Assembly (NCBI GenBank): GCA_902461085.1
Contig: CABPWH010000073.1
Coordinates: 1-9,021 of the forward strand
Origin: an uncultured Collinsella sp.
Lineage (GTDB): Bacteria; Actinomycetota; Coriobacteriia; Coriobacteriales; Coriobacteriaceae
Direction of reading: 5' to 3'
DNA: 9,021 bases
Shown here: piece by piece, positions 1-5,802 of the stretch
Position numbering within the stretch: position 1 is the stretch's first letter
Layout: every line of letters starts with the position of its first letter
Translations under genes and position numbers: made by a program
Notes under the pieces: generated by a model
What the model saw: only the letters and a program-made list of their open reading frames with translations
Database searches by the model: none
What the model was told of the DNA's origin: nothing

Positions 1-1
1 A

Positions 2-1225
2 GCACGCGAGCCGGCCCCCCGCGCTCCCGCCCCGGCGGCATCCGCTGCCCCCGCTGCTACGTCCGTGCGCCAGGGCGGTATGCCTTGGGACCGTGGTGCT
101 GCCGCTCCGACGGCTCAGCCTGCGCCCCGTTCTGCGTCCGTGTCAGCTTCCAAGCCTGCAGCGCCTGCACCTCAGCCTGCGCCGGCTCCGACGCCTCAGC
201 CCGTTGCGGCCCCCGCGCCTGCCACCGCTCCGGCACCTAAGCCCCAGTCCAACAACGCCGCCCAGGTTGCCGCCGCCGGTGCCGCCGAGACGCCCGCGGT
301 CGAGGATGCCGGAGAGCTGCAGCGCAAATGGGCCGAGGTTGTCGAGCGTGTCAAGGCGCGTCAGGCTTCCTACGCAGGGCTTTTGCTCAACGCCCGCGCC
401 ACGGCCGACGACGGCTCCAAACTCACGGTCTCGTTCCCCGCGGGTTCGACTTTTGCCATTAAGATGCTCGGTCGCGCCGATACGCAGTCGGTGGTCCTGC
501 CGACGGTCTGCGCGGTCTTCGGTCGTCGTACCGTCGACTATGTCCTGGATGGGGGTGGCACGCCGGCTCCTCAACATGAGGAGCATTCTCCATCTGCACG
601 GGCTGCGGTATCTGCGGACCCGCAACCCGTGTCCTCGGCGGCCCCTGCATCCTCGAGCGCCAGCGCGCCGCAGCAGCAAGCGGCGCCGGTAGCGGCATCG
701 ACCCCGTCGGCGCCTAAGCCTGCGGCGCCCAAACCGGCTGCTCCGACACCCGCGCCCAAGCCCGTCTCGCCCGCGCCCAAGTCGTCTGACCTGGGCAAAG
801 CCCCCTGGCTACGCTCCGACAACCCCGCCGGCGCTCCTGCCACGGGTAAGCTCCCGACCGAGCCCGCACCCCGTGCGCCCGAGCGCTCTGCCGCTCCCAA
901 GGCTCAGCCGTCTGCGCAGTCTGCACCGTGGGAATCCGAGCAGGTGCCCTACGATGACGCCATGGTCGGCGGCTTTGCAGGCGATGCGAGCGGGGACGAT
1001 CTGCCTCCGTTCGACGTGCCGGGTGCGACGCCCGCGCCCAAGCCCGCTGCAACTGCCCCCAAAGAGGAGGACGCTCCTGCAGCTCCCTGGGAGTCCAACC
1101 CCGGCGCGGGCAGTCCCTTCGGCCATCAGGGCGCAGCCCCAAGCATCCCGCAGACCGAGGACGAGGCCAAAGCCCTCATCCGCAGCGTCTTCGGTCAGGC
1201 CACCATCTTCAAGCCGGTGGAGTAG
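2..1225 (+). CDS. dnaX: DNA polymerase III subunit gamma/tau, C-terminal part (5' truncated by window)
   Basis: The reading frame is open from the left edge to the TAG at 1223-1225, so this is the 3' part of a longer gene; the AAA+ clamp-loader ATPase domain lies outside the window. What remains is a long Ala/Pro-rich disordered tail interrupted at about 312-552 by one folded segment (from ELQRKWAEVVERVKAR through SKLTVSFPAG to the VDYVLDG region). That segment resembles the domain that follows the ATPase lid in bacterial gamma/tau subunits. The gene ends with a short acidic/hydrophobic stretch (DEAKALIRSVFGQATIFKP) typical of DnaX tails. Family role: clamp loader and polymerase-tethering subunit of the replisome. 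The call is supported by ybaB and recR downstream, the usual dnaX partners. The linker carries four spaced Pro-Trp motifs (83-88, 800-808, 923-931, 1082-1090). An internal GTG at 65 is not a credible start. Confidence 0.85.
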   Translation, partial: AREPAPRAPAPAASAAPAATSVRQGGMPWDRGAAAPTAQPAPRSASVSASKPAAPAPQPAPAPTPQPVAAPAPATAPAPKPQSNNAAQVAAAGAAETPAVEDAGELQRKWAEVVERVKARQASYAGLLLNARATADDGSKLTVSFPAGSTFAIKMLGRADTQSVVLPTVCAVFGRRTVDYVLDGGGTPAPQHEEHSPSARAAVSADPQPVSSAAPASSSASAPQQQAAPVAASTPSAPKPAAPKPAAPTPAPKPVSPAPKSSDLGKAPWLRSDNPAGAPATGKLPTEPAPRAPERSAAPKAQPSAQSAPWESEQVPYDDAMVGGFAGDASGDDLPPFDVPGATPAPKPAATAPKEEDAPAAPWESNPGAGSPFGHQGAAPSIPQTEDEAKALIRSVFGQATIFKPVE

Positions 1226-1238
1226 CTGTACAGGCGGG

Positions 1239-1244
1239 TATACT
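1239..1244 (+). promoter_or_regulatory. candidate -10 box for the 1280-1805 gene pair
   Basis: TATACT lies just after the dnaX stop and about 36 nt before the start codon at 1280, leaving room for a short leader and the GGAG at 1269-1272. No convincing -35 box is visible, so the pair may also be read through from dnaX. Confidence 0.35.
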
Positions 1245-1279
1245 GCTCAAGAAGAGACGTCTTTGAACGGAGCGAGCTT

Positions 1280-1540
1280 ATGATGTGGGAATATGTCCGC
1301 CTTGAGGACGATACGCAAGTTTCGTATTCCGAAGTCCGTGAGGACAATACGGTGAAGGTCGTTGTGGAGCGCCCACGCGATTGGGGTTTTGACACGGCGG
1401 AGTGCATCTTGCCGGCATTCAATTGGGTGTCGCACGAGGGCTTTAGCGAAGCAGACCTCAAAGAACTCGATGATTTCGTGCGCAACAATGCCCCGCTCAT
1501 CCTGCGTTTTGCCTACGAAGGCGGACGAGTCTATGCCTAG
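1280..1540 (+). CDS. 86-aa protein of unknown function, upstream partner of a DUF4160 protein
   Basis: A small acidic protein beginning MMWEYVRLEDDTQ. Start choice: GGAG at 1269-1272 sits 7 nt before the ATG at 1280 and 10 nt before a second ATG at 1283, and either is possible. There is no signal peptide or membrane segment. It looks like a compact beta-rich N-terminal half (alternating VSYSEV and VKVVVERP strands) followed by a helix (EADLKELDDFVRNN) and a final strand. Its end overlaps the next gene by 8 nt, which points to translational coupling and a joint role. DUF4160 genes usually sit beside a small companion, commonly a DUF2442 protein, and such pairs have been proposed to be toxin-antitoxin-like. 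I cannot assign this protein to DUF2442 from its sequence. The real function is unknown. Confidence 0.8.
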   Translation: MMWEYVRLEDDTQVSYSEVREDNTVKVVVERPRDWGFDTAECILPAFNWVSHEGFSEADLKELDDFVRNNAPLILRFAYEGGRVYA

Positions 1541-1805
1541 TCTGTTTCGACTCGGGCCGTACATCATCTTTTTCTGGACAGGGGAGAACGGCGAGCCCGT
1601 CCATGTTCATATCGCGGTCAAGCGCCCCACCGCCGAGGCAACCAAGATATGGCTTACCCGCTCCGGCGGATGCAAGCTGGCCCATAACAAGGGCGATATT
1701 CCTGCTCGGGATTTACGCGATATCATGCAGTTTGTTTCATCTAACCATGCGCTGATTTGCAAACGCTGGAAAGAAACAACCGGTGGGCTGTCGTTTTACT
1801 GTTGA
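1533..1805 (+). CDS. DUF4160 domain-containing protein (90 aa)
   Basis: The protein starts MPSLFRLGPYIIFFWTGENG and continues with EPVHVHIAVKRP. This is the DUF4160 signature: an MP-x-[IV/LF] start, a short hydrophobic strand, then a P-x-HVHV/I motif. The N-terminal match fixes the start at 1533, inside the end of the preceding gene, although the frame is open further upstream. A Trp-containing C-terminal helix (ALICKRWKETTGG) is also typical, and the length is close to the usual 80-100 aa. The family's biochemical role is not established; it occurs in two-gene units in mobile or accessory DNA and is often discussed as toxin-antitoxin-like. The 8-nt overlap with the upstream 86-aa gene suggests co-translation. 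Only 25 nt separate its stop from the stop of the convergent gene on the minus strand. Confidence 0.85.
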   Translation: MPSLFRLGPYIIFFWTGENGEPVHVHIAVKRPTAEATKIWLTRSGGCKLAHNKGDIPARDLRDIMQFVSSNHALICKRWKETTGGLSFYC

Positions 1806-1827
1806 GAATCGCTTGCTGGGCTTAGGA

Positions 1828-1845
1828 CCCCTAGCCCTTTAGGGG
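1828..1845. terminator. weak bidirectional hairpin between convergent genes
   Basis: CCCCTA (1828-1833) can pair with TAGGGG (1840-1845) around a 6-nt loop, overlapping the last codons of the minus-strand gene. On the plus strand it is followed by CTCTTTAT, a poor U-tract. Its position between convergent stops fits a shared terminator, but the stem is short. Confidence 0.3.
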
Positions 1846-2307
1846 CTCTTTATCCGGGCGCATTTGAATTTCGGACATGTGTAGCGTGGTGCCGCGTGTC
1901 TCGCATTCGAGCAGGCAGATGCGTGACGGTCGGCCTAGGATGCTGAGGTCGATACGATACGTCGCATGGCTGTCCGTGTGCTCGACTTGCTCGGCGTTGA
2001 CGGTTGCTCCGATTGTCAAGAAAGCGCCTAGTTCGGCATCGACAATCTTGGAGTCCTTTATCTTGACCTTGAACTCTTGGTAGAGGGACGGGCTGTTGTA
2101 GTAAATGGTTCGAGTTCCGTCGGTGCACTCATCGGTCGCTTCCCATTTGACGATGGGCTGGTCCGAGCTGGCTATCAGTAGTTCTGCTCCAAAGGCTATA
2201 GCATGGGTGATGATAACCAGTAATGCCCAGCCGACAAAGAGATAGAGAACCACATATGCAACGGGGTGTTTTGAGCGGATGTTTTGGAGCACGTCGGGGG
2301 CATTCAT
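1831..2307 (-). CDS. small single-pass membrane protein of unknown function (158 aa)
   Basis: The start is the ATG at 2307 (MNAPDVLQNIRSKHPVAY), chosen because GGAGG at 2314-2318 lies 6 nt upstream; an in-frame ATG 10 codons earlier lacks such a site. Residues about 17-45 form one hydrophobic helix (VVLYLFVGWALLVIITHAIAF). The remaining roughly 110 residues are a polar, probably extracytoplasmic domain with the look of alternating strands: IYYNSPSLYQEFKVKIKDSK, then ELGAFLTIGATV, then TYRIDLSILGRPS. That layout (one helix, an x-x-LG turn, then two strand pairs) loosely recalls bacterial Coa1-like/DUF1783 proteins, but I see no defining motif and do not assign it. It is transcribed against the dnaX-recR direction and has its own -10 box. 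It sits with the DUF4160 pair in the block that separates dnaX from ybaB. Confidence 0.7.
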   Translation of the reverse strand: MNAPDVLQNIRSKHPVAYVVLYLFVGWALLVIITHAIAFGAELLIASSDQPIVKWEATDECTDGTRTIYYNSPSLYQEFKVKIKDSKIVDAELGAFLTIGATVNAEQVEHTDSHATYRIDLSILGRPSRICLLECETRGTTLHMSEIQMRPDKEPLKG

Positions 2308-2341
2308 GGGGCACCTCCAAATTGCTGTCTGTGACAATCAA

Positions 2342-2347
2342 ATTATA
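2342..2347 (-). promoter_or_regulatory. -10 box of the minus-strand membrane protein gene
   Basis: A perfect TATAAT on the minus strand (ATTATA at 2342-2347 on the plus strand), 35 nt upstream of the ATG at 2307, in good register with the GGAGG at 2314-2318. No clear -35 hexamer is seen at 16-18 nt. Confidence 0.5.
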
Positions 2348-2647
2348 CCCTGCCATCATGAGCGCCGCCTCGAGCAGCGGTTCGGCATTTTGTTATCTAG
2401 CTGGATGCAGAAAATGCCGGATTCCGGCTCTACAAGATTTAGCTTTCAATATTATGCAGATGCGAATTATTCAACTTTGCATAATCTTTGGGCGCGGCTT
2501 GCACTCCAGGACATGTATATCGACTGAGGGAACACGTCCGCCCCGCTTGCTTGCCCCGCGCCGTGGTACGATTTTTGAGTTTGAAAGTCCCGCCGTGCTC
2601 CGGCTGCCCTTGCAGCTTGTCGCGCGGCCGCACGTAAAGGAGCCATC
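2348..2647. other. intergenic region with AT-rich palindrome cluster between divergent genes
   Basis: No gene is supported in these 300 nt; short open frames in it have no family signal and poor starts. It contains a small hairpin (GCCGG-att-CCGGC near 2415-2428). It also holds an AT-rich stretch at 2444-2485 in which ATTATGCA (2451-2458) is an exact inverted repeat of TGCATAAT (2478-2485), separated by 19 nt that include GAATTATTCAA. The motif style recalls operator clusters such as ARG boxes, though no half-site pair matches that consensus fully. The ybaB promoter lies at its right end. Confidence 0.4.
2564..2572 (+). promoter_or_regulatory. extended -10 promoter upstream of ybaB-recR
   Basis: TGGTACGAT fits the extended -10 form TGnTAnnAT. 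It lies about 75 nt before the ybaB start with no -35 at the expected spacing, as is common for extended -10 promoters. It would let ybaB-recR be expressed independently of dnaX, which is needed here because an accessory block and an opposing gene lie between them. Confidence 0.4.
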
Positions 2648-2968
2648 ATGGCCGGTATGAACATGCAGCAGATGATGAAGCAGGCTCGCAAGATGCAGGA
2701 GCAGCTTGCCGCCGCGCAGGAGAACCTCAAGTCCCAGACCGTCGACGCCTCTGCCGGCGGCGGTATGGTCAAGGTGACCGTCAACGGCGAGATGGAGCTC
2801 GTCAACCTCACCATCGACCCCGATGCCCTCGATCCCGAGGACGTCGATATGCTGCAGGACATGATCATGGCTGCCGTCAACGAGGCCGTCCGCGGCGTCA
2901 ACGAGCTCGCCAACAAGCAGATGGGCGCCATCACCGGCGGCCTCAACATCCCGGGCATGCCGTTCTAA
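2648..2968 (+). CDS. ybaB: YbaB/EbfC family nucleoid-associated protein
   Basis: 106 aa, the usual length for the family. Start: AAAGGAG at 2636-2642, 5 nt before the ATG. The N-terminal part (MAGMNMQQMMKQARKMQEQ) is the Met/Gln/Lys-rich first helix typical of YbaB. It is followed by a central Gly-rich turn and strands (SAGGGMVKVTVNGEMELVNL, TIDPDALDPEDVDMLQDM) and a second long helix (AAVNEAVRGVNELANKQMG), ending in GGLNIPGMPF. Known family role: a homodimeric DNA-binding protein with a tweezer-like shape, associated with the nucleoid and with recombination/repair genes. It sits 13 nt ahead of recR, the classic arrangement, so the two are almost certainly co-transcribed. Nothing is odd in the protein itself; only its separation from dnaX by about 1.4 kb is unusual. 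Confidence 0.95.
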   Translation: MAGMNMQQMMKQARKMQEQLAAAQENLKSQTVDASAGGGMVKVTVNGEMELVNLTIDPDALDPEDVDMLQDMIMAAVNEAVRGVNELANKQMGAITGGLNIPGMPF

Positions 2969-2981
2969 GACACGCATATAT

Positions 2982-3578
2982 ATGAGTGCGAATCACAGTC
3001 TGCAAAAACTGCTCGATGAGCTGGGCCGTCTGCCGGGCATTGGTCCCAAGTCGGCCCAGCGCATCGCCTATTACCTGCTCGAGGCCGATGCCGAGGAGGC
3101 CCGCCGCCTGGCCGAGGCCATCCTGGAGGTCAAGCAGGAGGTCCACTTTTGCAGTCGTTGCTTTAACTACGCCACGGCCGATGAGTGCTCCATCTGCCAG
3201 GACCCGATGCGCGACACCACTCGCATTTGCGTTGTGGGCGAGCCGCGCGACGTCCAGGCGATCGAGCGCACGGGCAGCTACCACGGCCTCTACCACGTAT
3301 TGGGCGGTGTGATCAGCCCCATGGACAAGATTGGTCCCGAGCAGTTGCACATCCGCGAGCTGCTGGCACGCTTGGGCCACGAGGACATCCACGAGGTCAT
3401 CATCGCCACCAACCCCAATATTGAGGGCGAGACCACGGCGAGCTACCTGGCCCGCACTATCAAGCCGCTGGGCGTCGAGGTATCGCGTCTGGCAAGCGGC
3501 CTTCCCGTGGGCGGCGACCTGGAGTATGCCGACGAGCTTACGCTTGGGCGCGCCATCGAGGCCCGTCGCGCGATTTAG
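2982..3578 (+). CDS. recR: recombination mediator protein RecR
   Basis: 198 aa, the normal RecR length. Domains in order: an N-terminal helix-hairpin-helix region (LGRLPGIGPKSAQRIAYYLL, about residues 14-33); a zinc finger with four cysteines at C57, C60, C69 and C72 (CSRC then CSIC); and a Toprim domain from about residue 80 (RICVVGEPRDVQAIE) with the conserved NPNIEGETTASYLA segment. The C-terminal conserved block is RLASGLPVGGDLEYADELTL. RecR works with RecF and RecO to load RecA on gapped DNA covered by SSB. The ATG at 2982 has no clear Shine-Dalgarno, but it is only 13 nt after the ybaB stop, so translation is probably coupled to ybaB. All key residues appear intact. Confidence 0.97.
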   Translation: MSANHSLQKLLDELGRLPGIGPKSAQRIAYYLLEADAEEARRLAEAILEVKQEVHFCSRCFNYATADECSICQDPMRDTTRICVVGEPRDVQAIERTGSYHGLYHVLGGVISPMDKIGPEQLHIRELLARLGHEDIHEVIIATNPNIEGETTASYLARTIKPLGVEVSRLASGLPVGGDLEYADELTLGRAIEARRAI

Positions 3579-3615
3579 GTGGCGAGCCTGCTCCTGCCGT
3601 ATGTTTTCCTCGCGA

Positions 3616-3645
3616 CGCACGGGGTAGTCATAATTTCCCCGTGCG
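3616..3645 (+). terminator. GC-rich hairpin after recR, candidate terminator
   Basis: CGCACGGGG (3616-3624) and CCCCGTGCG (3637-3645) form a perfect 9-bp stem around a 12-nt loop, starting 37 nt after the recR stop. The sequence that follows (ACTGTGAGTTTGTTG) is only moderately T-rich, so termination may be inefficient or the stem may serve another purpose. Confidence 0.45.
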
Positions 3646-3653
3646 ACTGTGAG

Positions 3654-3669
3654 TTTGTTGTGCAACAAA
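3654..3669. promoter_or_regulatory. 16-bp perfect palindrome, operator-like
   Basis: TTTGTTG (3654-3660) and CAACAAA (3663-3669) are exact inverted repeats separated by TG. The length and symmetry fit a binding site for a dimeric regulator. It lies about 85-100 nt upstream of the extended -10 box of the signalling cassette, so it could act on that promoter. No regulator is identified. Confidence 0.35.
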
Positions 3670-3694
3670 GATGCTTCGTATCCGCTTATCGCAT

Positions 3695-3714
3695 GGATGC
3701 TTCCGCTCGCATCC
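3695..3714. repeat. short inverted repeat (hairpin)
   Basis: GGATGC (3695-3700) pairs with GCATCC (3709-3714) around an 8-nt loop. A partial direct copy of its left side (GATGCTTC) occurs 26 nt upstream at 3670-3677. Together with 3616-3645 and 3654-3669 it makes this spacer unusually structured. Confidence 0.35.
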
Positions 3715-3752
3715 TTAATTTGCCCATTCGTTACGCAACCTTTTGGGTTCGC

Positions 3753-3761
3753 TGATACACT
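3753..3761 (+). promoter_or_regulatory. extended -10 promoter of the signalling cassette
   Basis: TGATACACT fits the extended -10 pattern TGnTAnnnT. A start site near 3768 would give a leader of about 56 nt before the ATG at 3824, and that leader contains the terminator hairpin at 3784-3811. No good -35 at 17 nt is seen (TTACGC lies 19 nt upstream). Confidence 0.4.
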
Positions 3762-3783
3762 CAAATATGGATTTGAATGAATG

Positions 3784-3811
3784 CGCCGCTTCTGAGCGGC
3801 GTGTTTTTCTT
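3784..3811 (+). terminator. intrinsic terminator immediately before a ribosome binding site
   Basis: CGCCGCT (3784-3790), loop TCTG and AGCGGCG (3795-3801) form a perfect 7-bp GC-rich stem followed directly by TGTTTTTCTT: a textbook intrinsic terminator. The next bases are the GGAGGAG (3812-3818) of the downstream gene. It can end transcripts from recR or, if the promoter at 3753-3761 is real, act inside the leader as an attenuator. Confidence 0.7.
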
Positions 3812-3823
3812 GGAGGAGAACGC

Positions 3824-4729
3824 ATGCGGCCCGGTGGCACTCAGACAAAGCGCGGCGCCGCGGTGCGCATGCGACGCCGACTGGGCTTGGCGCCGCGGGC
3901 GTACGCACTGCTGTCCTGCTCGCTGGTGCTGGTCATAGCTGGCGTTTCTGCCTATGGCATGACCGTGCCGTCCATGATGCAGGCGCATACCGCACGCGAA
4001 CCGCGCGTGGGGCATGAGGTCAAAAGTGATCTGGGTACCACGACTGGATATGCTTGGGCAAGTGTAGTCGCGCATATTGTGTTTGGCACCGACGATGCGG
4101 ATGGCGCCGAGGCCCCGGACAACGAAGTTACGCTTGCCAATGGCAAAACCATCGTGCTCACCAACACCAAGATCATCGATCGGTTGTCCAACAATAGCGT
4201 GGCGGCAACGGTGAATAAGGTCGAGCAACAGAAGGAGCGGGATGCCCAGCAGTCCGGAAAGCCCGGTAGCTCGGATACTCCTGGCTCCGGCTCGGATTCG
4301 TCGAGTTCGGGCGGCGGCTCTGGGTCGGGTTCCTCTACCGGAGGGTCTGTAAACGGCGGCTCGACGAGCGGCAACACTGACAACGATGCAAACTCCGGTG
4401 GCCTTTCCGCTGCTGAGGAAGAGAGCATTCACAGTTGGCTTGTGACCAAGTACAACATGCTCGACGGCTATGTTTCTCGTGCCAATGACGTGGTTTCGAC
4501 CTATAACTCTACGGGCGATCCCAGGCCGTGCGACAGCCTGGTCGGGGAGATGTTTGTCATTCGAGCCGAGTTCGGTCGTCAGACATTCTCGCCTCGGTCA
4601 AAGTGGTATCAGCAGTATGCCAATCTGTGGGGCTGTTACACCAACCTATGTCAATGGGTCGGCCATTACGGCGATGATGACGTCGCGCTCGGTAACTTCA
4701 ACAATAACGTGGCGGCGCTTGCCCTATGA
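3824..4729 (+). CDS. membrane-anchored protein with Ser/Gly-rich linker, unknown function (301 aa)
   Basis: The start at ATG 3824 is set by GGAGGAG at 3812-3818; the frame is open upstream, but that part overlaps the terminator. Layout: a basic cytoplasmic head (residues 1-25, many Arg), one hydrophobic helix about 25-46 (YALLSCSLVLVIAGVSAYGM), and a region 50-142 with an ANGKTIVLTNTKIIDRL segment. Next is a Ser/Gly-rich low-complexity linker at about 144-194, then a C-terminal domain 195-301 with Trp and Tyr residues and three Cys (C236, C271, C276). The positive-inside rule places the bulk outside the cell, so it is either anchored or cleaved after the helix. I do not recognise either domain. 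Its stop overlaps the kinase start (ATGA at 4726-4729), so it is co-translated with the kinase and is a plausible sensor, substrate or effector of that kinase (inference). Confidence 0.8.
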   Translation: MRPGGTQTKRGAAVRMRRRLGLAPRAYALLSCSLVLVIAGVSAYGMTVPSMMQAHTAREPRVGHEVKSDLGTTTGYAWASVVAHIVFGTDDADGAEAPDNEVTLANGKTIVLTNTKIIDRLSNNSVAATVNKVEQQKERDAQQSGKPGSSDTPGSGSDSSSSGGGSGSGSSTGGSVNGGSTSGNTDNDANSGGLSAAEEESIHSWLVTKYNMLDGYVSRANDVVSTYNSTGDPRPCDSLVGEMFVIRAEFGRQTFSPRSKWYQQYANLWGCYTNLCQWVGHYGDDDVALGNFNNNVAALAL

Positions 4730-5802
4730 TGACCGATCTTGCATCCACCACACCACAATCGCTCGGTCGCGATCCGATGGTCGGCCTGCGCCTGGCACGC
4801 GTCGACGGGTTTGAGCCGGCCGTCGCCCTGGGCACGGACGAGCTTCCCGCCTACCTGCGCCGTTTTACGATGCTGTTTGCCGACGATGCCACCATGCGCC
4901 GTGGCGGTATCGGCTGCGTGACGCGTGCCGTCAACGCCCAAGGCGAGGCCGTGGCGCTCAAGCAGCTCATCTTGCCGGCGCGCGATGAGTTCGACGACGA
5001 TGCCGCTCACGAGGCGCTGGTCGCCAAGTTCAAGGCAGCGTTTCGCGAGGAATACGAATGCCATCGTGCCCTTTCGGGCCTTAAGGGCTTTCCCCGCCTC
5101 TATGGCTGGGGCGAGGTCGACGGTGTGCCTGCAATTGTCATGGAATGGGTCGAGGGTGAGACGCTTGCCCGCTTGCGTTCGCGACTCGCCGTGGATGATG
5201 CCGGACGCCTGTCGCCGCTTGTGGCGGCGCGTCTGGGTCGCGACCTGTTCGATCTGCTCTGCCGTATGAGCCTGGTGGGTGAGGGCTTTGTCCATCGCGA
5301 TATCTCGCCCGCTAATATTATGGTGCGTACGGCGCGCCTGCCGCTTGACCGGCAGCTTGCCGAGGGCACCTTTGACCTGTGCCTGATTGACTTTGGCTCG
5401 TCGCTGGCGCTCGAGGCCGGGCGCGGCGGTCTTTTTGCTCACCCTCGGCGGGGGCGGGGGGGCCTTCGGCGGCTGTGGCCGGTACCGGCGGCAAGGCGTC
5501 GTTTACGGAGCGTTATGCCACGCTGCGTCGCGCGACGGTTGCCTATGCCCCGCCCGAGATGCTCACCGACGATATTCCCGATCTGCGCGCTTTGCGTATG
5601 TCGCCGGCGATCGACGTCTATGCCGCGGCAAGCACGGTTTACGAGCTCATTGCCGGCGTCGCGCCATACGAAGCCGCGCCGGGCACTTCGGGCACCTCGG
5701 GTTCGCGCAAAAAGACGCGCGACATCGCCAGCCCCTATCGTCTCAAGATGGACACGCGGCCCGACTATCCCATTGGTGCCCATGCGCCCGGTTGTGATTT
5801 GA
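4726..5802 (+). CDS. Ser/Thr protein kinase, N-terminal part of a frameshifted gene
   Basis: This frame carries the N-lobe and catalytic loop of a Hanks-type kinase: a glycine loop RRGGIGCV (59-65), the ATP-binding lysine K79 in VALKQL, a Glu-rich alpha-C helix FREEYECHR (106-114), a hinge IVMEWVEGETL, the catalytic loop HRDISPAN (H190, R191, D192, N197) and IDFGSS (D222). All catalytic residues are present. Real kinase coding stops making sense soon after DFG: from about residue 236 the frame turns into Arg-rich sequence and runs on to a chance stop at 5802. The rest of the kinase (APE motif onward) is in another frame from about 5463. The frame change of -1 must fall after 5391, because that other frame has a stop at 5388-5390. 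Joined, the product would be about 630 aa. Start: the ATG overlaps the upstream stop as ATGA; a second ATG follows at 4729. No strong ribosome binding site is seen, so coupling is likely. Confidence 0.8.
   Translation: MMTDLASTTPQSLGRDPMVGLRLARVDGFEPAVALGTDELPAYLRRFTMLFADDATMRRGGIGCVTRAVNAQGEAVALKQLILPARDEFDDDAAHEALVAKFKAAFREEYECHRALSGLKGFPRLYGWGEVDGVPAIVMEWVEGETLARLRSRLAVDDAGRLSPLVAARLGRDLFDLLCRMSLVGEGFVHRDISPANIMVRTARLPLDRQLAEGTFDLCLIDFGSSLALEAGRGGLFAHPRRGRGGLRRLWPVPAARRRLRSVMPRCVARRLPMPRPRCSPTIFPICALCVCRRRSTSMPRQARFTSSLPASRHTKPRRALRAPRVRAKRRATSPAPIVSRWTRGPTIPLVPMRPVVI
5450..5463 (+). other. G-rich tract at the kinase frame change (candidate slippage site)
   Basis: Five G (5450-5454), one C, then seven G (5456-5462) and C. 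The upstream kinase frame reads CGG GGG GGC over 5455-5463, so 5457-5463 is G GGG GGC, which has the X XXY YYZ form of a -1 slippery heptamer in the correct register. Loss of one G here would also create the observed frame change. A T5 run at 5432-5436 is another candidate, so the exact site is not proven. Confidence 0.5.

Noticed and set aside
2279..2527. Short plus-strand open frames in the spacer before ybaB
   Set aside because: They overlap the start of the minus-strand membrane gene, lack ribosome binding sites and show no family resemblance.
2308..2647. 4.5S/SRP RNA or tRNA gene near dnaX
   Set aside because: I looked because such genes can lie next to dnaX; no SRP tetraloop core or cloverleaf with acceptor stem and T-loop signature was found here or in 7560-9021.
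2943..3908. 321-codon open frame on the minus strand over recR and the following spacer
   Set aside because: It is antisense to recR, whose zinc finger and Toprim motifs are unmistakable, and it has no ribosome binding site or family signal; long antisense frames are common in high-GC genes.
4666..5442. 258-codon open frame on the minus strand opposite the kinase N-lobe
   Set aside because: The plus frame contains all kinase catalytic motifs; the antisense frame shows no domain or start signal.
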